35,305 nucleotides of DNA, from positions 1 to 35,305 of the forward strand of contig NZ_JAMZIK010000106.1 of NCBI RefSeq assembly GCF_024178315.1, in the 5' to 3' direction. Under the pieces are notes generated by a model. The model made no database searches. It worked only from the letters and a program-made list of their open reading frames with translations, and was not told the origin of the DNA. A program made the translations under genes and the position numbers. The stretch comes from Siccirubricoccus soli (GTDB lineage Bacteria; Pseudomonadota; Alphaproteobacteria; Acetobacterales; Acetobacteraceae). Below, one piece after another: positions 7,099 through 14,970 of the stretch (positions are counted from its first letter, which is position 1; each line of letters opens with the position of its first letter).

Positions 7099-8555
7099 CC
7101 CAGCTCCAGCAGCAGGCCGGGCCGTGTGCCCTCCTGCACCCGCAGGGCGCGGAGCCGCGCTTCCGGCGGCAGCAGGCCGGAGACCAGGCCGGGCAGGTCG
7201 AGGGTGAGCTCGGCCAGCGCCTCCAGCCCGGGCACCTCCAGCAGCAGGCGGCAGGGGCCCGGCTGCTGTCGCAGCGCCGCTTCGACCTCCTGCCGCGGCG
7301 GCGCCGGCCAGGCCGGCAGGATGACGAGCGGCGGCTCCGCCGGCGGCGGCGAGGGCGGCGCCACCGGGCGGTCGCGGCTCGCCTCGATCACCGCCGCATA
7401 GGCGCGGGCGATGCCGGGCAGGTCCAGCTCGGCCTCTGCATGGCGGCGGCCGGCGGCACCGATCGCCCAGGCCTTCTCCGGCGCGGCGGCGATGGCGATC
7501 AGCGCCTCGGCGAGGCGCGGCACGGCATCGGCCAGCGGGATGTGCAGCACCGCCTCCCGCGGCAGCTCGGCATAGGCGCCGGTGTCGGAGACGATGCAGC
7601 AGGTGCCGGCGGCCAGCGCCCGGGCGATGGAGCCGGAACTCTCGCCATGCGAGGGGAAGCGCAGATTCACCAGCACATCCGCCGCGGCGATGTGGTCGTT
7701 CAGCGCCGCTTCCGGCAGGTAGCCGGTGGTGCGGGCGATGGCCGCGACGGCGGGCACAGCGGCGAGGTGGCGGGACAGCGCGTATTCCGCCGGCCGCTCC
7801 GCCCCGGCATGGATCCAGCGCAGCGCCGCGCCGCGCGCCAGCGCATGGTCCAGCGCGGCGATCAGCCAGTCGAAGCGCTTCGGCGCGGTGGCGAAGCCGG
7901 CGGTGAGCACCAGCACCTCCTCCGGCGCCAGGCGCAGCCGGGCGCGCGCCGCCGCCCGCGCCGGCATGGCGATGGGCGGGAGCAGATGCGGCACCACGGC
8001 GACATGCGCCGTCGCCGCCTCTCCGTGCAAGAGCCGCAGCTTCTCCCGCGCGAAGCGGGAATGCACGATGACGGCGCGGGAGGCGGCGAGCACCTCCCCC
8101 GCCAGGTCGAAGAGCAGATGGTTGGCGCGGGTGGCGAGGCCGTGGTCCCGCAGCTGCCGGCCGAAGCGGGCGGCGAGGCCCGGCCAGCCGCCGGCCGCCA
8201 TGCCGGCGAGGATCGCCGCCGTGCCCTCCCCCGTCACCTCATGCAGGTGCATCAGGCCAGGATCGTGCAGGGTGACGATGCCGGGCAGGCGGCGCAGCGC
8301 CCGCAACACGAAGCCATGGCCGGCATTGTTGCCGAGCTGGTGCAGCACGCGGTCCCCGGGCGCGAGGCCGCGATGCGCGAGCGCGGCATCCGTCACCGCC
8401 ACCCCGTCCGGCGCCTCCGCCAGCCAATCCTCGCAGGCGGCGGTGCAGTCATAGTGCCGCGCGAGCCTGGCAAGCAGATGCCAAGCATAGTCGGCGATGC
8501 CATTCCGCTCCGGCGGCAGCGGGGTGAAGGCGGTGAGGCGAGGCAGGCCGGCCAT
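7095..8555 (-). CDS. Glycosyltransferase (GT4-like) with C-terminal extension
   Basis: A 486-residue GT-B glycosyltransferase. The N-terminal domain opens with LTAFTPLPPERNGIADY, the usual acceptor-domain loop of GT4 enzymes. GIVTLHDPGLMHLHE follows, then the donor domain with LVLTAGFATAPKRFDWLI, INxxxLR-like VLVNLRFPSHGESSGS and ALAAGTCCIVSDTGAYAELP. The Glu in HGESSG is the usual donor-ribose contact. About 85 residues after position 400 (from PPSPPPAEPPL) form a Pro-rich linker and a beta-rich tail not needed for catalysis in the family. Start is ATG 8555; the ribosome site is weak. The stop overlaps the first repeated start (7098) as ATGA. It is the first gene of the minus polysaccharide operon, divergent from the unknown gene at 8811. 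Sugar specificity unknown. Confidence 0.85.
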   Translation of the reverse strand: MAGLPRLTAFTPLPPERNGIADYAWHLLARLARHYDCTAACEDWLAEAPDGVAVTDAALAHRGLAPGDRVLHQLGNNAGHGFVLRALRRLPGIVTLHDPGLMHLHEVTGEGTAAILAGMAAGGWPGLAARFGRQLRDHGLATRANHLLFDLAGEVLAASRAVIVHSRFAREKLRLLHGEAATAHVAVVPHLLPPIAMPARAAARARLRLAPEEVLVLTAGFATAPKRFDWLIAALDHALARGAALRWIHAGAERPAEYALSRHLAAVPAVAAIARTTGYLPEAALNDHIAAADVLVNLRFPSHGESSGSIARALAAGTCCIVSDTGAYAELPREAVLHIPLADAVPRLAEALIAIAAAPEKAWAIGAAGRRHAEAELDLPGIARAYAAVIEASRDRPVAPPSPPPAEPPLVILPAWPAPPRQEVEAALRQQPGPCRLLLEVPGLEALAELTLDLPGLVSGLLPPEARLRALRVQEGTRPGLLLELG

Positions 8556-8810
8556 GCGATCCGTTCAACAGGACGCCAGCCAAGCCCGGCGCCGGCCCAT
8601 CCTGCCTCCGCGGCGGCCCGGCGTCATCCGGTTGCCGCGATGCAGCGCCGGCCGGCCCGCCGCCGGCTTGGGCGCCGTCCCCGACCGGGATCCCTGCGGC
8701 GGCGGACATTGCCCGGCCGGGGCGGCAGCGCGCCGCCGGGACGGCGCTTTCCGCCCCCGGCGTGCCGGCCCTTGCAACCGCGCGGAGCCGCATGGTAGCG
8801 GCGGTGCCGC
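8556..8810. promoter_or_regulatory. Divergent intergenic region
   Basis: A 255-bp spacer between two divergent surface-polysaccharide genes must hold promoters for both. It is GC-rich, with palindromic tracts such as CCGGCGCCGG and a small hairpin GCCGC-ATGGTA-GCGGC (8787-8802) just before the plus-strand start. I could not identify reliable -35/-10 elements. Confidence 0.35.
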
Positions 8811-10085
8811 ATGCACGGAACGCTTTCGGCCACCGACGGAATGCTGGTGCTGGGCAGCGCTCCGCGGGGCCTTGCGCTGCGCTGCCTGCAGCGCTGGGAG
8901 GGCGGCGAGGTGAAGGCGCTGCTCGCCGGCGTCGAGATCGGCGCCGCCACCCTGCCGGCGCTGGCGCCGGGGGCGGAGTTCGAGATTCCGGTGCATCGCC
9001 TGCCGCTGGTGCCGCTGCCGGCGGAGATCCGCATCGCCGCGAGCCCGGAAGGGCCGGAGCTGGCCGCACCCTGGCGGCTGGAGAGCGCCGCCGCCGCGGC
9101 CGTGCTGCTCGGCCCTCCGCAGCCCGTCATCGCCGATCTGCGGCTGGACCAGGGCGTACTGCGCGGCACGCTGGTGGAGCCGGCGAACGGGCTGCTGCAT
9201 CCGCTGCTCTATGCGCGGGTGAATGGCGCGCTGGCGCGGGCGGTGGTGGCGGATCCGCCGGTGCCGCGGCCGGAGGGCGGCTGCGCCATCCGCTTCGCCC
9301 TGGCGCTGTCGCCGGCCGACCTGACCGAGGCGGGGCTCAGCGTCGATCTTCACCTGGCGGGGCGGGAGGCGCCGGTCGCGCATTACGCCTGGTCCCGCGC
9401 CGGGGCCGGCACGGCGGAGGCGGAGCTGGCGCGGCTGCAGGCGCGGCTGGAGCGGCTGGAGCAGGCCATGGCGGCCGGGCAGGCGGCGCTGGAGGCCGCG
9501 CTGCAAACCCGCATGGGGCTGCAGCAGGAGCGGATCGACGCCTTCATCGAGGCGACAGCGACCCTGCTGCTGGACCGGCTGGCCGGGCCGGGCGGCGCGG
9601 CGGCGGACCGGCGCGCCGCGCTGCTCGGCCTGATTGGCACCCTGGCGCCGGTGGCGGCCGAGCCGGCCCCGGCCGGGCGGCGCCAGGATCTCGGCCCGCG
9701 CGCCGAGCAATTCGCCGCCGGCTGGCACGCGCCGGAGGATGCCGAGGACGGCAGCTTCCGCTGGATGATGGAAGCCGGGGCGGTGGTGAACCCCTTCCCG
9801 GAACGGCCGGTGACGGCGGTGCTGCTGCACATCCGGCATCTCTACCGGTCGCCGGAGCCGCGGCTGGAGGCCTGGCTGGATATGGCGCCGGCGCAGCTGG
9901 CGGCGATGCCGAGCGGCAGCCATGGCTGGCTGCTGCGCGTCACCCCGCAGGCGCCGCCCTCTGCCTTCGGCCTGCTGCGACTGGAAAGCCGCGCCAGCGG
10001 CAGCCCGGCGCGGGACGGGCAGAGCCAGGATACGCGCCTGCTCTCCATCGCCGTCTCCCGCGTCACCTTCCTCTACGAGGAATAG
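8811..10085 (+). CDS. Unknown protein with coiled coil and C-terminal beta-rich domain
   Basis: A 424-residue protein with no family I can name with confidence. Residues about 1-195 look beta-rich (GTLSATDGMLVLG, AEFEIPVHRLPLVPLP, ARVNGALARAVV). Residues about 200-245 are a heptad-like helix (ELARLQARLERLEQAMAAGQ), probably a coiled coil. The C-terminal ~120 residues start with FAAGWHAPEDAEDGSFRWM and end with LLSIAVSRVTFLYEE. This Trp-x-Pro-Glu...Arg-Trp pattern resembles beta-sandwich domains attached to exopolysaccharide glycosyltransferases. No signal peptide is seen. ATG 8811 has a weak ribosome site; ATG 8841 is an alternative. It is divergent from the polysaccharide operon, so a role in the same pathway is an inference from context. 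Confidence 0.65.
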   Translation: MHGTLSATDGMLVLGSAPRGLALRCLQRWEGGEVKALLAGVEIGAATLPALAPGAEFEIPVHRLPLVPLPAEIRIAASPEGPELAAPWRLESAAAAAVLLGPPQPVIADLRLDQGVLRGTLVEPANGLLHPLLYARVNGALARAVVADPPVPRPEGGCAIRFALALSPADLTEAGLSVDLHLAGREAPVAHYAWSRAGAGTAEAELARLQARLERLEQAMAAGQAALEAALQTRMGLQQERIDAFIEATATLLLDRLAGPGGAAADRRAALLGLIGTLAPVAAEPAPAGRRQDLGPRAEQFAAGWHAPEDAEDGSFRWMMEAGAVVNPFPERPVTAVLLHIRHLYRSPEPRLEAWLDMAPAQLAAMPSGSHGWLLRVTPQAPPSAFGLLRLESRASGSPARDGQSQDTRLLSIAVSRVTFLYEE

Positions 10086-10169
10086 GCAGGCCCCTCCCCG
10101 GGCCGCGCGTTGACCCGGCCGGGCTTTCGCCCGAGTTTGGCGCGGCAAGCAGAGTCGGTGGAGGAAGCC

Positions 10170-11474
10170 ATGCCGCCCGAGGGCGAGACGCGCGGCGCGC
10201 CGCATGAGGAACAATTGGGCCAGCCGGTCGGCGGCGTGGCCCCGCCCGCCGAGGCGGCGGCAGGCGCGGCGGCGGGCGGCGTGCGCGCCGCGTCGCGGCC
10301 GGCGCCGGGCGTGCCGCGGCACCTGGCGCGGTTCCTCAGCCTCGAGGATTTCGAGCGGGCGGCGCGGCGGCACCTGCCGCGCATGCTCTACGGCTTCGTC
10401 TCCGGCGCCGTCGAGACCGATGCCTCGCTGCGCGCGAATCGCGATGCCTTCCAGGACTGGGCCTTCCTTCCCCGGGTGCTGGTCGATGTGCAGCCGCGGC
10501 ATACGGAGATGGAATTGTTCGGCCGGCGCTACGCGGCGCCCTTCGGCATCGCGCCGATGGGGGCCTCGGCGCTCTCGGCCTATCGCGGCGACATCGTCTT
10601 CGCCCGCACGGCGCATGCCGCGGGGATTCCGATGATCCTCTCCGCCTCCTCCCTCATTCGCCTGGAGGAGGTGCAGGCGGCGGGGCCGGGCGCCTGGTAC
10701 CAAGCCTATCTGCCCGGGGAGCCGGGGCGGATCATTCCGCTGGTCGACCGCGTCGCCGCCGCGGGCTACGAGGTCTTCGTGCTGACGGTGGACGTCCCCG
10801 TCTCCTCCAACCGGGAGAACAATGTCCGCAACGGCTATTCCCTGCCGCTGCGGCCCAATCCGCGGCTGTTCTGGGAAGGGGTGAGCCATCCGCGCTGGCT
10901 GCTCGGCACCGCGCTGCGGACGCTCCGGCACCATGGCATGCCGCATTTCGAGAACATGGATGCCGATCGCGGCCCGCCGGTGCTCTCGCCCAATTTGATC
11001 CGTGCCGTCGGGCGGCGGGACGGGCTGGCCTGGGAGCATCTGGCGCTGATCCGGCAGCGCTGGCCGGGCAAGCTGCTGATCAAGGGCGTGCTCTCGGCGG
11101 CCGATGCGGCGCTGGCGCGGGAGCATGGGGTGGATGGCGTCATCGTCTCCAACCATGGCGGGCGGCAGCTCGACGGCGCCGTCGCGCCGCTCGAGGTGCT
11201 GCCGGAGATCGTGGCCGAGGCGGGCGGCATGGCGGTGCTGCTGGATGGCGGCATCCGGCGCGGGACGGATGTGCTGAAGGCGCTGGCGCTCGGCGCCGAT
11301 TTCGTCTTCCTCGGCCGGCCCTTCCTCTACGCCACGGCGGTGGCCGGGGAGGCCGGGCTGCGCCATGCCATCACCCTGCTCTGGGAGGAGATCCACCGCG
11401 ACATGGCGATGCTCGGGATCAATTCCCTGGAGGAGCTGGGGCCGCAATTCCTGCGGCGCGTGCGGGGGGGCTGA
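10170..11474 (+). CDS. FMN-dependent alpha-hydroxy-acid dehydrogenase (LldD-like)
   Basis: A flavoenzyme oxidising an alpha-hydroxy acid (L-lactate, glycolate, mandelate or similar) to the 2-oxo acid. It has the TIM-barrel motifs: FGIAPMGASAL near the N-terminus, WYQAYLPGEPG, LTVDVPVSSNRENN, LLIKGVLSAADA with Lys305, SNHGGRQLDG with catalytic His329 and Arg332, and DGGIRRGTDVLKALALGA plus GRPFLY for FMN phosphate. Start is ATG 10170 after GTGGAGGAAG; an upstream TTG (10110) is less likely. About 45 residues before the barrel are Ala/Gly/Pro-rich and look unstructured. The SDR gene starts 3 nt after the stop, so the two are co-transcribed. Lactate oxidation is the default guess; the substrate is not decided by the sequence. 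Confidence 0.88.
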   Translation: MPPEGETRGAPHEEQLGQPVGGVAPPAEAAAGAAAGGVRAASRPAPGVPRHLARFLSLEDFERAARRHLPRMLYGFVSGAVETDASLRANRDAFQDWAFLPRVLVDVQPRHTEMELFGRRYAAPFGIAPMGASALSAYRGDIVFARTAHAAGIPMILSASSLIRLEEVQAAGPGAWYQAYLPGEPGRIIPLVDRVAAAGYEVFVLTVDVPVSSNRENNVRNGYSLPLRPNPRLFWEGVSHPRWLLGTALRTLRHHGMPHFENMDADRGPPVLSPNLIRAVGRRDGLAWEHLALIRQRWPGKLLIKGVLSAADAALAREHGVDGVIVSNHGGRQLDGAVAPLEVLPEIVAEAGGMAVLLDGGIRRGTDVLKALALGADFVFLGRPFLYATAVAGEAGLRHAITLLWEEIHRDMAMLGINSLEELGPQFLRRVRGG

Positions 11475-11477
11475 GCG

Positions 11478-12239
11478 ATGGAGATGGCGGGCGCGGCGGC
11501 GCTGGTGACGGGCGGCGGCAGCGGCCTCGGCGCGGCGACGGCGGCGGCGCTGGCGGCGGCGGGCGCGAAGGTCTGCGTCTTCGACCTGAACGCTGAAGCG
11601 GCGCAGGCGGTGGCGGCGCGGATCGGTGGTGTGGCGGCGGCGGGTGACGTGGCGGATGCGGCGGCGGTTGCGGCGGCGCTGGACGCGGCCGCCCCGCTCG
11701 GCCCGCTACGACTGGCGGTGAGCTGCGCCGGTATCGCGCCGCCGGCGCGGGTGGTCGGGCGGCAGGGGCCGCATGACCTGGCGCTGTTCGAGAAGGTGTT
11801 GCGGGTCAACCTGACAGGAACCTTCAACGTCATGCGCCTAGCCGCCGAGCGGATGCAGGCGAATGACGCGACCTCGCCGGATGGCGAGCGCGGCGTCATC
11901 GTCAACACCGCCTCCATCGCCGGCTATGAGGGGCAGGTGGGGCAATGCGCCTATGCCGCGAGCAAGGCGGGCGTCATCGGCCTGACCCTGCCGGCGGCGC
12001 GGGAGCTGGCGAAGACCGGCATCCGCGTGGTGACCATCGCGCCCGGGCTGATGGAGACGCCGATGCTGGCCGGGCTGCCGGAGCCGGCGCGGGAGGCGCT
12101 GGTGAAGCTGACGCTCTTCCCGCACCGGCTGGGCCTGGCCGAGGATTACGCACGGCTGGTGCTGGCGATCTGCGGCAACCCGATGCTGAATGGCGAGACC
12201 ATCCGGCTGGACGGCGCGCTACGGCTGCCGCCAGCCTAG
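11478..12239 (+). CDS. SDR oxidoreductase, 3-hydroxyacyl-CoA dehydrogenase type-2 (HSD10)-like
   Basis: A 253-residue short-chain dehydrogenase expected to oxidise a 3-hydroxyacyl-CoA (for example 3-hydroxy-2-methylbutyryl-CoA) with NAD. The cofactor motif is TGGGSGLGAAT near residue 12. The catalytic Ser146, Tyr159 and Lys163 lie in NTASIAGYEGQVGQ and YAASKAG. The segments RVNLTGTFNVMRLAAERM, IAPGLMETPMLAGLPE, FPHRLG and LNGETIRLDGALR follow the HSD17B10/type-2 dehydrogenase pattern closely. The start follows the dehydrogenase stop by 3 nt, with a G-rich ribosome site. The stop codon lies in the left arm of a 15-bp hairpin (12237-12278). This suggests branched-chain or short-chain acyl-CoA breakdown. 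Confidence 0.87.
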   Translation: MEMAGAAALVTGGGSGLGAATAAALAAAGAKVCVFDLNAEAAQAVAARIGGVAAAGDVADAAAVAAALDAAAPLGPLRLAVSCAGIAPPARVVGRQGPHDLALFEKVLRVNLTGTFNVMRLAAERMQANDATSPDGERGVIVNTASIAGYEGQVGQCAYAASKAGVIGLTLPAARELAKTGIRVVTIAPGLMETPMLAGLPEPAREALVKLTLFPHRLGLAEDYARLVLAICGNPMLNGETIRLDGALRLPPA

Positions 12240-12278
12240 AGCGTTTTCGGTTTACATGCGTTCACCGAAAACGCTCTA
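12237..12278 (+). terminator. 15-bp perfect hairpin overlapping the SDR stop codon
   Basis: TAGAGCGTTTTCGGT (12237-12251) and ACCGAAAACGCTCTA (12264-12278) pair perfectly around a 12-nt loop. The TAG is the stop codon. The arms carry A4/T4 tracts, unusual for this GC-rich region. It is likely a terminator or mRNA 3' end stabiliser; the same 'AGAGCG' type hairpin is common in alphaproteobacterial intergenic DNA. Confidence 0.65.
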
Positions 12279-12291
12279 CGCCTTTGTTTGC

Positions 12292-12340
12292 AGAGCAGAT
12301 TCACGCCGTCGGGCGATGCCGCCCTACGGCGATCTGCTCT
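12292..12340. repeat. Second long hairpin (AGAGCAGAT element)
   Basis: Outer arms AGAGCAGAT (12292-12300) and ATCTGCTCT (12332-12340), then CGCCGT (12304-12309) with ACGGCG (12326-12331), then GGGC with GCCC. This gives 19 base pairs with a TCA bulge. It follows the preceding hairpin by 13 nt and abuts composite repeat copy 2. Confidence 0.65.
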
Positions 12341-12344
12341 AGCT

Positions 12345-12437
12345 CCCCACGACGCCGCTGCGCGGCGCCGCGGGGACCCCGGGAGTCATTCGACTCCCCC
12401 GGCCTCGCACAGCCCGCCGCGGCCGAGCCGCGGCGGG
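12345..12437 (+). repeat. Composite palindromic repeat, copy 2
   Basis: H1 (12345-12375): CCCC-ACGA-CGCCGC-TGC-GCGGCG-CCGC-GGGG. H2 (12381-12398): GGGAGTC-ATTC-GACTCCC. H3 (12413-12437): CCCGCCGCGGC-CGA-GCCGCGGCGGG. The three hairpins have the same order as in copies at 4497-4586 and 21502-21627. The element lies between the SDR and the MFS transporter, both on plus. Confidence 0.65.
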
Positions 12438-12555
12438 GCAATGGGTGGCGCTCGATCGGATTGGCGGGATTCTGGCTCATGTTTACTGCCGCTTCGGCCT
12501 GGGGTGTTGCGATGACGAAGGCCGGCATCCCCGGCCGCGCCGCGGGCCGGGGCGC

Positions 12556-13770
12556 GTGAGCGGGGGGCGCGGCCCGGGCGCGGTGCCCGCGGCCAGCCTC
12601 GCCGCCGCGCTGATCGCCACCACCTTCGCCCAGGCGCTCGCCACCTTCTCGGTGTTCCTGCTGCCGGTGCTGGCGCCGATCATGGCGCGGGAGATCGGGG
12701 CGGAGCCGCATTGGCTCGGCTGGCAGGTGGCGCTGGTCTATCTGGTGGCGAGCAGCGTCTCGCTCTACTCGGCGGGGGTGCTGCGGCGCTTCGGCTCGGC
12801 GCGCTGCACGCAGCTGGCGCTGGCGGCCTCGGGGCTGGCCTGCCTGGCGGTGCCGCTGCTGGGGCTGCCGGGGGCGGTGCTGGGCTCGCTGCTCATCGGC
12901 TTCGGCTACGGGCTGACCAACCCGGCGGCGACGGAGGTGCTGGCGCGGCTCTCCCCGCCGCATCGGCGCAACATGGTCTTCGCGGTGAAGCAGACCGGGG
13001 TGCCGCTGGGCGGGGCGCTGGCCGGGGCGCTGCTGCCCTCCCTGGCGCAGGGCTTCGGCTGGCGGCCGGTGATGCTGGCCCTGGCGGCGCTGCTGCTGGC
13101 GGCGGCCTTGGGCTTCGGCGGGTTCCGCCGCCCCTGGGCCTTCGAGCAGGCGGCGCGGCCAGCGGCGCGGGGCGGCGGCGGCTTCGCGGCGCTGCGGCAG
13201 CCGGGGCTCGGCGGGCTGGCGGTGATCTCCGGCTGCTATTCCGGCTTCCAGCTGGCGCTTGGCGCCTACACCGTGGCGATGCTGGTGGAGGAATTCGGCT
13301 GGAGCCCGGTGGCGGCGGGGCTGGTCGCCTCCATAACCCAGGCGCTGGGGACGGTGGGGCGGGTCTTCTGGGGCTGGGTGGCGGATCGCGGGCGTGGCGG
13401 CATGGCGGTGCTGGCGCTGATCGGGGTGCTGACCCTCTGCGGCGCCCTGCCCCTGCCGCTTGCCGCTGCCTGGCCGGGGACGGCGGTGGTGGGGCTGTTC
13501 CTGCTGCTGGGCGCCACGGCGGCGGCCTGGAACGGCGTGGCGATGGCGGAGGCGGCACGACTGGCGGCGCCGGGCCGGGCCGGCGAGGCGACGGGCGCGG
13601 TGCTGGCGGTGGCCTTCGCGGGGGTGGTGGTCGGGCCCTCCCTGATCGGCGCGCTGGTCAGCGCCGTGGGGTCCTACGCGCTCTCCTTCGGCCTGCTGGC
13701 GCTGCTGCCGGCGGCGGGGATGGTGGTGGCGTGGCGGCTGGCCGGGCGAGAGAGGCCGCGGGGCGGCTGA
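12556..13770 (+). CDS. MFS transporter
   Basis: A 404-residue integral membrane protein with about 12 hydrophobic segments in two halves, as expected for the major facilitator superfamily. The first helix starts at ASLAAALIATTFAQALATFSV. The loop between helices 2 and 3 is SAGVLRRFGSAR (a degenerate motif A), and VFAVKQTGVPLGGALAG is typical of helix 5 in the CynX/organic-acid-like groups. The second-half loop GWVADRGRGG repeats motif A. The start is GTG 12556 after GGGGCG; the open frame begins earlier at 12445 but that part is repeat DNA. The substrate may be an organic acid used by the surrounding catabolic genes; this is inferred from context only. Confidence 0.82.
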   Translation: MSGGRGPGAVPAASLAAALIATTFAQALATFSVFLLPVLAPIMAREIGAEPHWLGWQVALVYLVASSVSLYSAGVLRRFGSARCTQLALAASGLACLAVPLLGLPGAVLGSLLIGFGYGLTNPAATEVLARLSPPHRRNMVFAVKQTGVPLGGALAGALLPSLAQGFGWRPVMLALAALLLAAALGFGGFRRPWAFEQAARPAARGGGGFAALRQPGLGGLAVISGCYSGFQLALGAYTVAMLVEEFGWSPVAAGLVASITQALGTVGRVFWGWVADRGRGGMAVLALIGVLTLCGALPLPLAAAWPGTAVVGLFLLLGATAAAWNGVAMAEAARLAAPGRAGEATGAVLAVAFAGVVVGPSLIGALVSAVGSYALSFGLLALLPAAGMVVAWRLAGRERPRGG

Positions 13771-13897
13771 CGCGGCGGCGCGGGAGGCCGGCGACAGACG
13801 AGTTTACCCCCGGACCGCCCGCCTCCGGCGGCAGGCGGCCGCGGCCGGGGAGCGTGGCGAGTCCTCCCCCGCCGCGCAGGGAGGCCGCCAGGCGCGG
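13771..13897. terminator. Convergent intergenic region with weak hairpin
   Basis: Between the MFS stop and the SDR stop on the opposite strand. CCGCCT (13819-13824) and AGGCGG (13833-13838) can pair inside a larger imperfect CCCCCGG...CCGGGG fold. No T-run. A bidirectional terminator is expected by position only. Confidence 0.35.
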
Positions 13898-14698
13898 TCA
13901 GCCGCAGCGGACGCTCATGCCGCCATCCACCACCAGCTCCGTGCCGGTGATGAAGCGGGCCTCGTCCGAGGCGAGGAAGAGGATGGCGCGGGCGGTGTCC
14001 CGGCCATCCCCGGCGAAGCCGAGCGGGATCCGGGCGAGGCGCTGGGCCAGCAGCTTCTCCACATCGCCGCCGGCGCGCTGCTTGGCCAGCCGCGCTTCCA
14101 CCATCGGCGTGTGCATCTGGCCGGGCACCACCGTGTCCACCCGGATGCCCTTCGGCGCGTACTGCACGGCGACGACGCGGGAGAGCTGGATGACGCCGGC
14201 CTTGGAGGCCGCATAGGCCACCTGCGCCGCGCCGGTCCAGCGGATGCCGGAGGTGGAGGCGAGGTTGACGATCGCCCCGCCGCCCTGCGCTTCCATGATC
14301 GGGATGATGTGCTTGCAGAAGAGGAAGACGCTCTTCAGGTTGCTGTCGATCTGGCTGTCCCAGACCTCCTCCGCCATTTCCACCGGGCCGCCGGCGGCCG
14401 AGCCGCCGACATTGTTCACCAGGATGTCGATGCGGCCGAAGCGTTCCTTGCAGGCGGCGACAGCCTGGGCGACGGCGGCGCTGTCCGTCGCGTCGCAGGG
14501 CATGGGGACGAAGGTGCCGCCGAGGGCGGCGATGCGCTCCGCGGTTTCCGCCATGGCGTCCGGGTTGCGGTCCAGGCCGAAGACCTGGGCGCCTTCCTCG
14601 GCGAAGAGCACCGCGGTGGCGCGGCCATTGCCCCAGCCGGGGCCGACCGAGCCGGCGCCGCTGATGAGGGCGATCTTGCCTTGAAGCCTGCCGGGCAT
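13898..14698 (-). CDS. SDR family oxidoreductase
   Basis: A 266-residue short-chain dehydrogenase using NAD(P). Start ATG 14698 after GAGGAGA. The cofactor loop is unusual: SGAGSVGPGWGNGRA, longer than TGxxxGxG. The rest is classical: NNVGGSAAGGP, NLASTSGIRWTG, YAASKAG with Tyr162 and Lys166, and the C-terminal ITGTELVVDGGMSVR, close to 3-oxoacyl-ACP reductase-like members. It lies downstream of the CoA-transferase gene, separated by 272 bp of folded DNA, so it may be a separate transcript or a differently expressed part of the operon. The frame continues far upstream but without family character. Substrate unknown. Confidence 0.85.
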   Translation of the reverse strand: MPGRLQGKIALISGAGSVGPGWGNGRATAVLFAEEGAQVFGLDRNPDAMAETAERIAALGGTFVPMPCDATDSAAVAQAVAACKERFGRIDILVNNVGGSAAGGPVEMAEEVWDSQIDSNLKSVFLFCKHIIPIMEAQGGGAIVNLASTSGIRWTGAAQVAYAASKAGVIQLSRVVAVQYAPKGIRVDTVVPGQMHTPMVEARLAKQRAGGDVEKLLAQRLARIPLGFAGDGRDTARAILFLASDEARFITGTELVVDGGMSVRCG

Positions 14699-14970
14699 GT
14701 GTGCGTCTCCTCGCAGATCGCTTCGTCCCGGACGCCATTGCGCCCGGGCGCGCAATTCGTGCGCTGGACCTCGTCCAGCGCTTCCCGAGCCACGGCCATG
14801 GCCCGGTGTTCGTGTCAAGGACGCAGCCGCGCGTCGTGCGAATAGCACGCCTCCGGCGTGACGCGCGGTGCCGCCGCGCGGCATCCCTGGCACGAACACC
14901 AGGCCATGGCGCCGGCGAATGGTCGCCTTCGCCATCGAAGGCGCCGTCCGGCGCCCTGCCCTTGGTCGCG
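14699..14970. other. Intergenic region composed almost entirely of hairpins
   Basis: No gene. Besides the three-way fold (listed separately), it has TTGCG / CGCAA (14738-14755), a perfect 9-bp hairpin GCGCTGGAC-CTC-GTCCAGCGC (14761-14781), and a two-level hairpin at 14908-14955 (GGCGCCGG / CCGGCGCC outside, CGCCTTCG-CCAT-CGAAGGCG inside). It separates two minus-strand genes, CoA transferase and SDR. Confidence 0.55.
14796..14909. repeat. 114-nt element able to fold into a three-way junction
   Basis: Outer arms 14796-14821 and 14884-14909 match at 23 of 26 positions; all three differences are transitions. Inside are hairpin A, CCGCGCGTC (14827-14835) with GACGCGCGG (14860-14868) holding CACGCC-TCC-GGCGTG (14846-14860), and hairpin B, TGCCGC-CGC-GCGGCA (14869-14883). 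Hairpin A directly abuts B and B abuts the right outer arm. It could be a structured RNA, or a non-autonomous palindromic element. Confidence 0.6.

Noticed and set aside
8792..8810. Alternative ATG 8792 for the unknown plus-strand gene
   Set aside because: It is in a different frame, giving an Arg/Gly-rich shadow product.
8565..11447. 960-codon open frame on the minus strand across the unknown gene and the dehydrogenase
   Set aside because: Mirror frame of clear plus-strand genes; His/Arg/Gln-rich with no family features.
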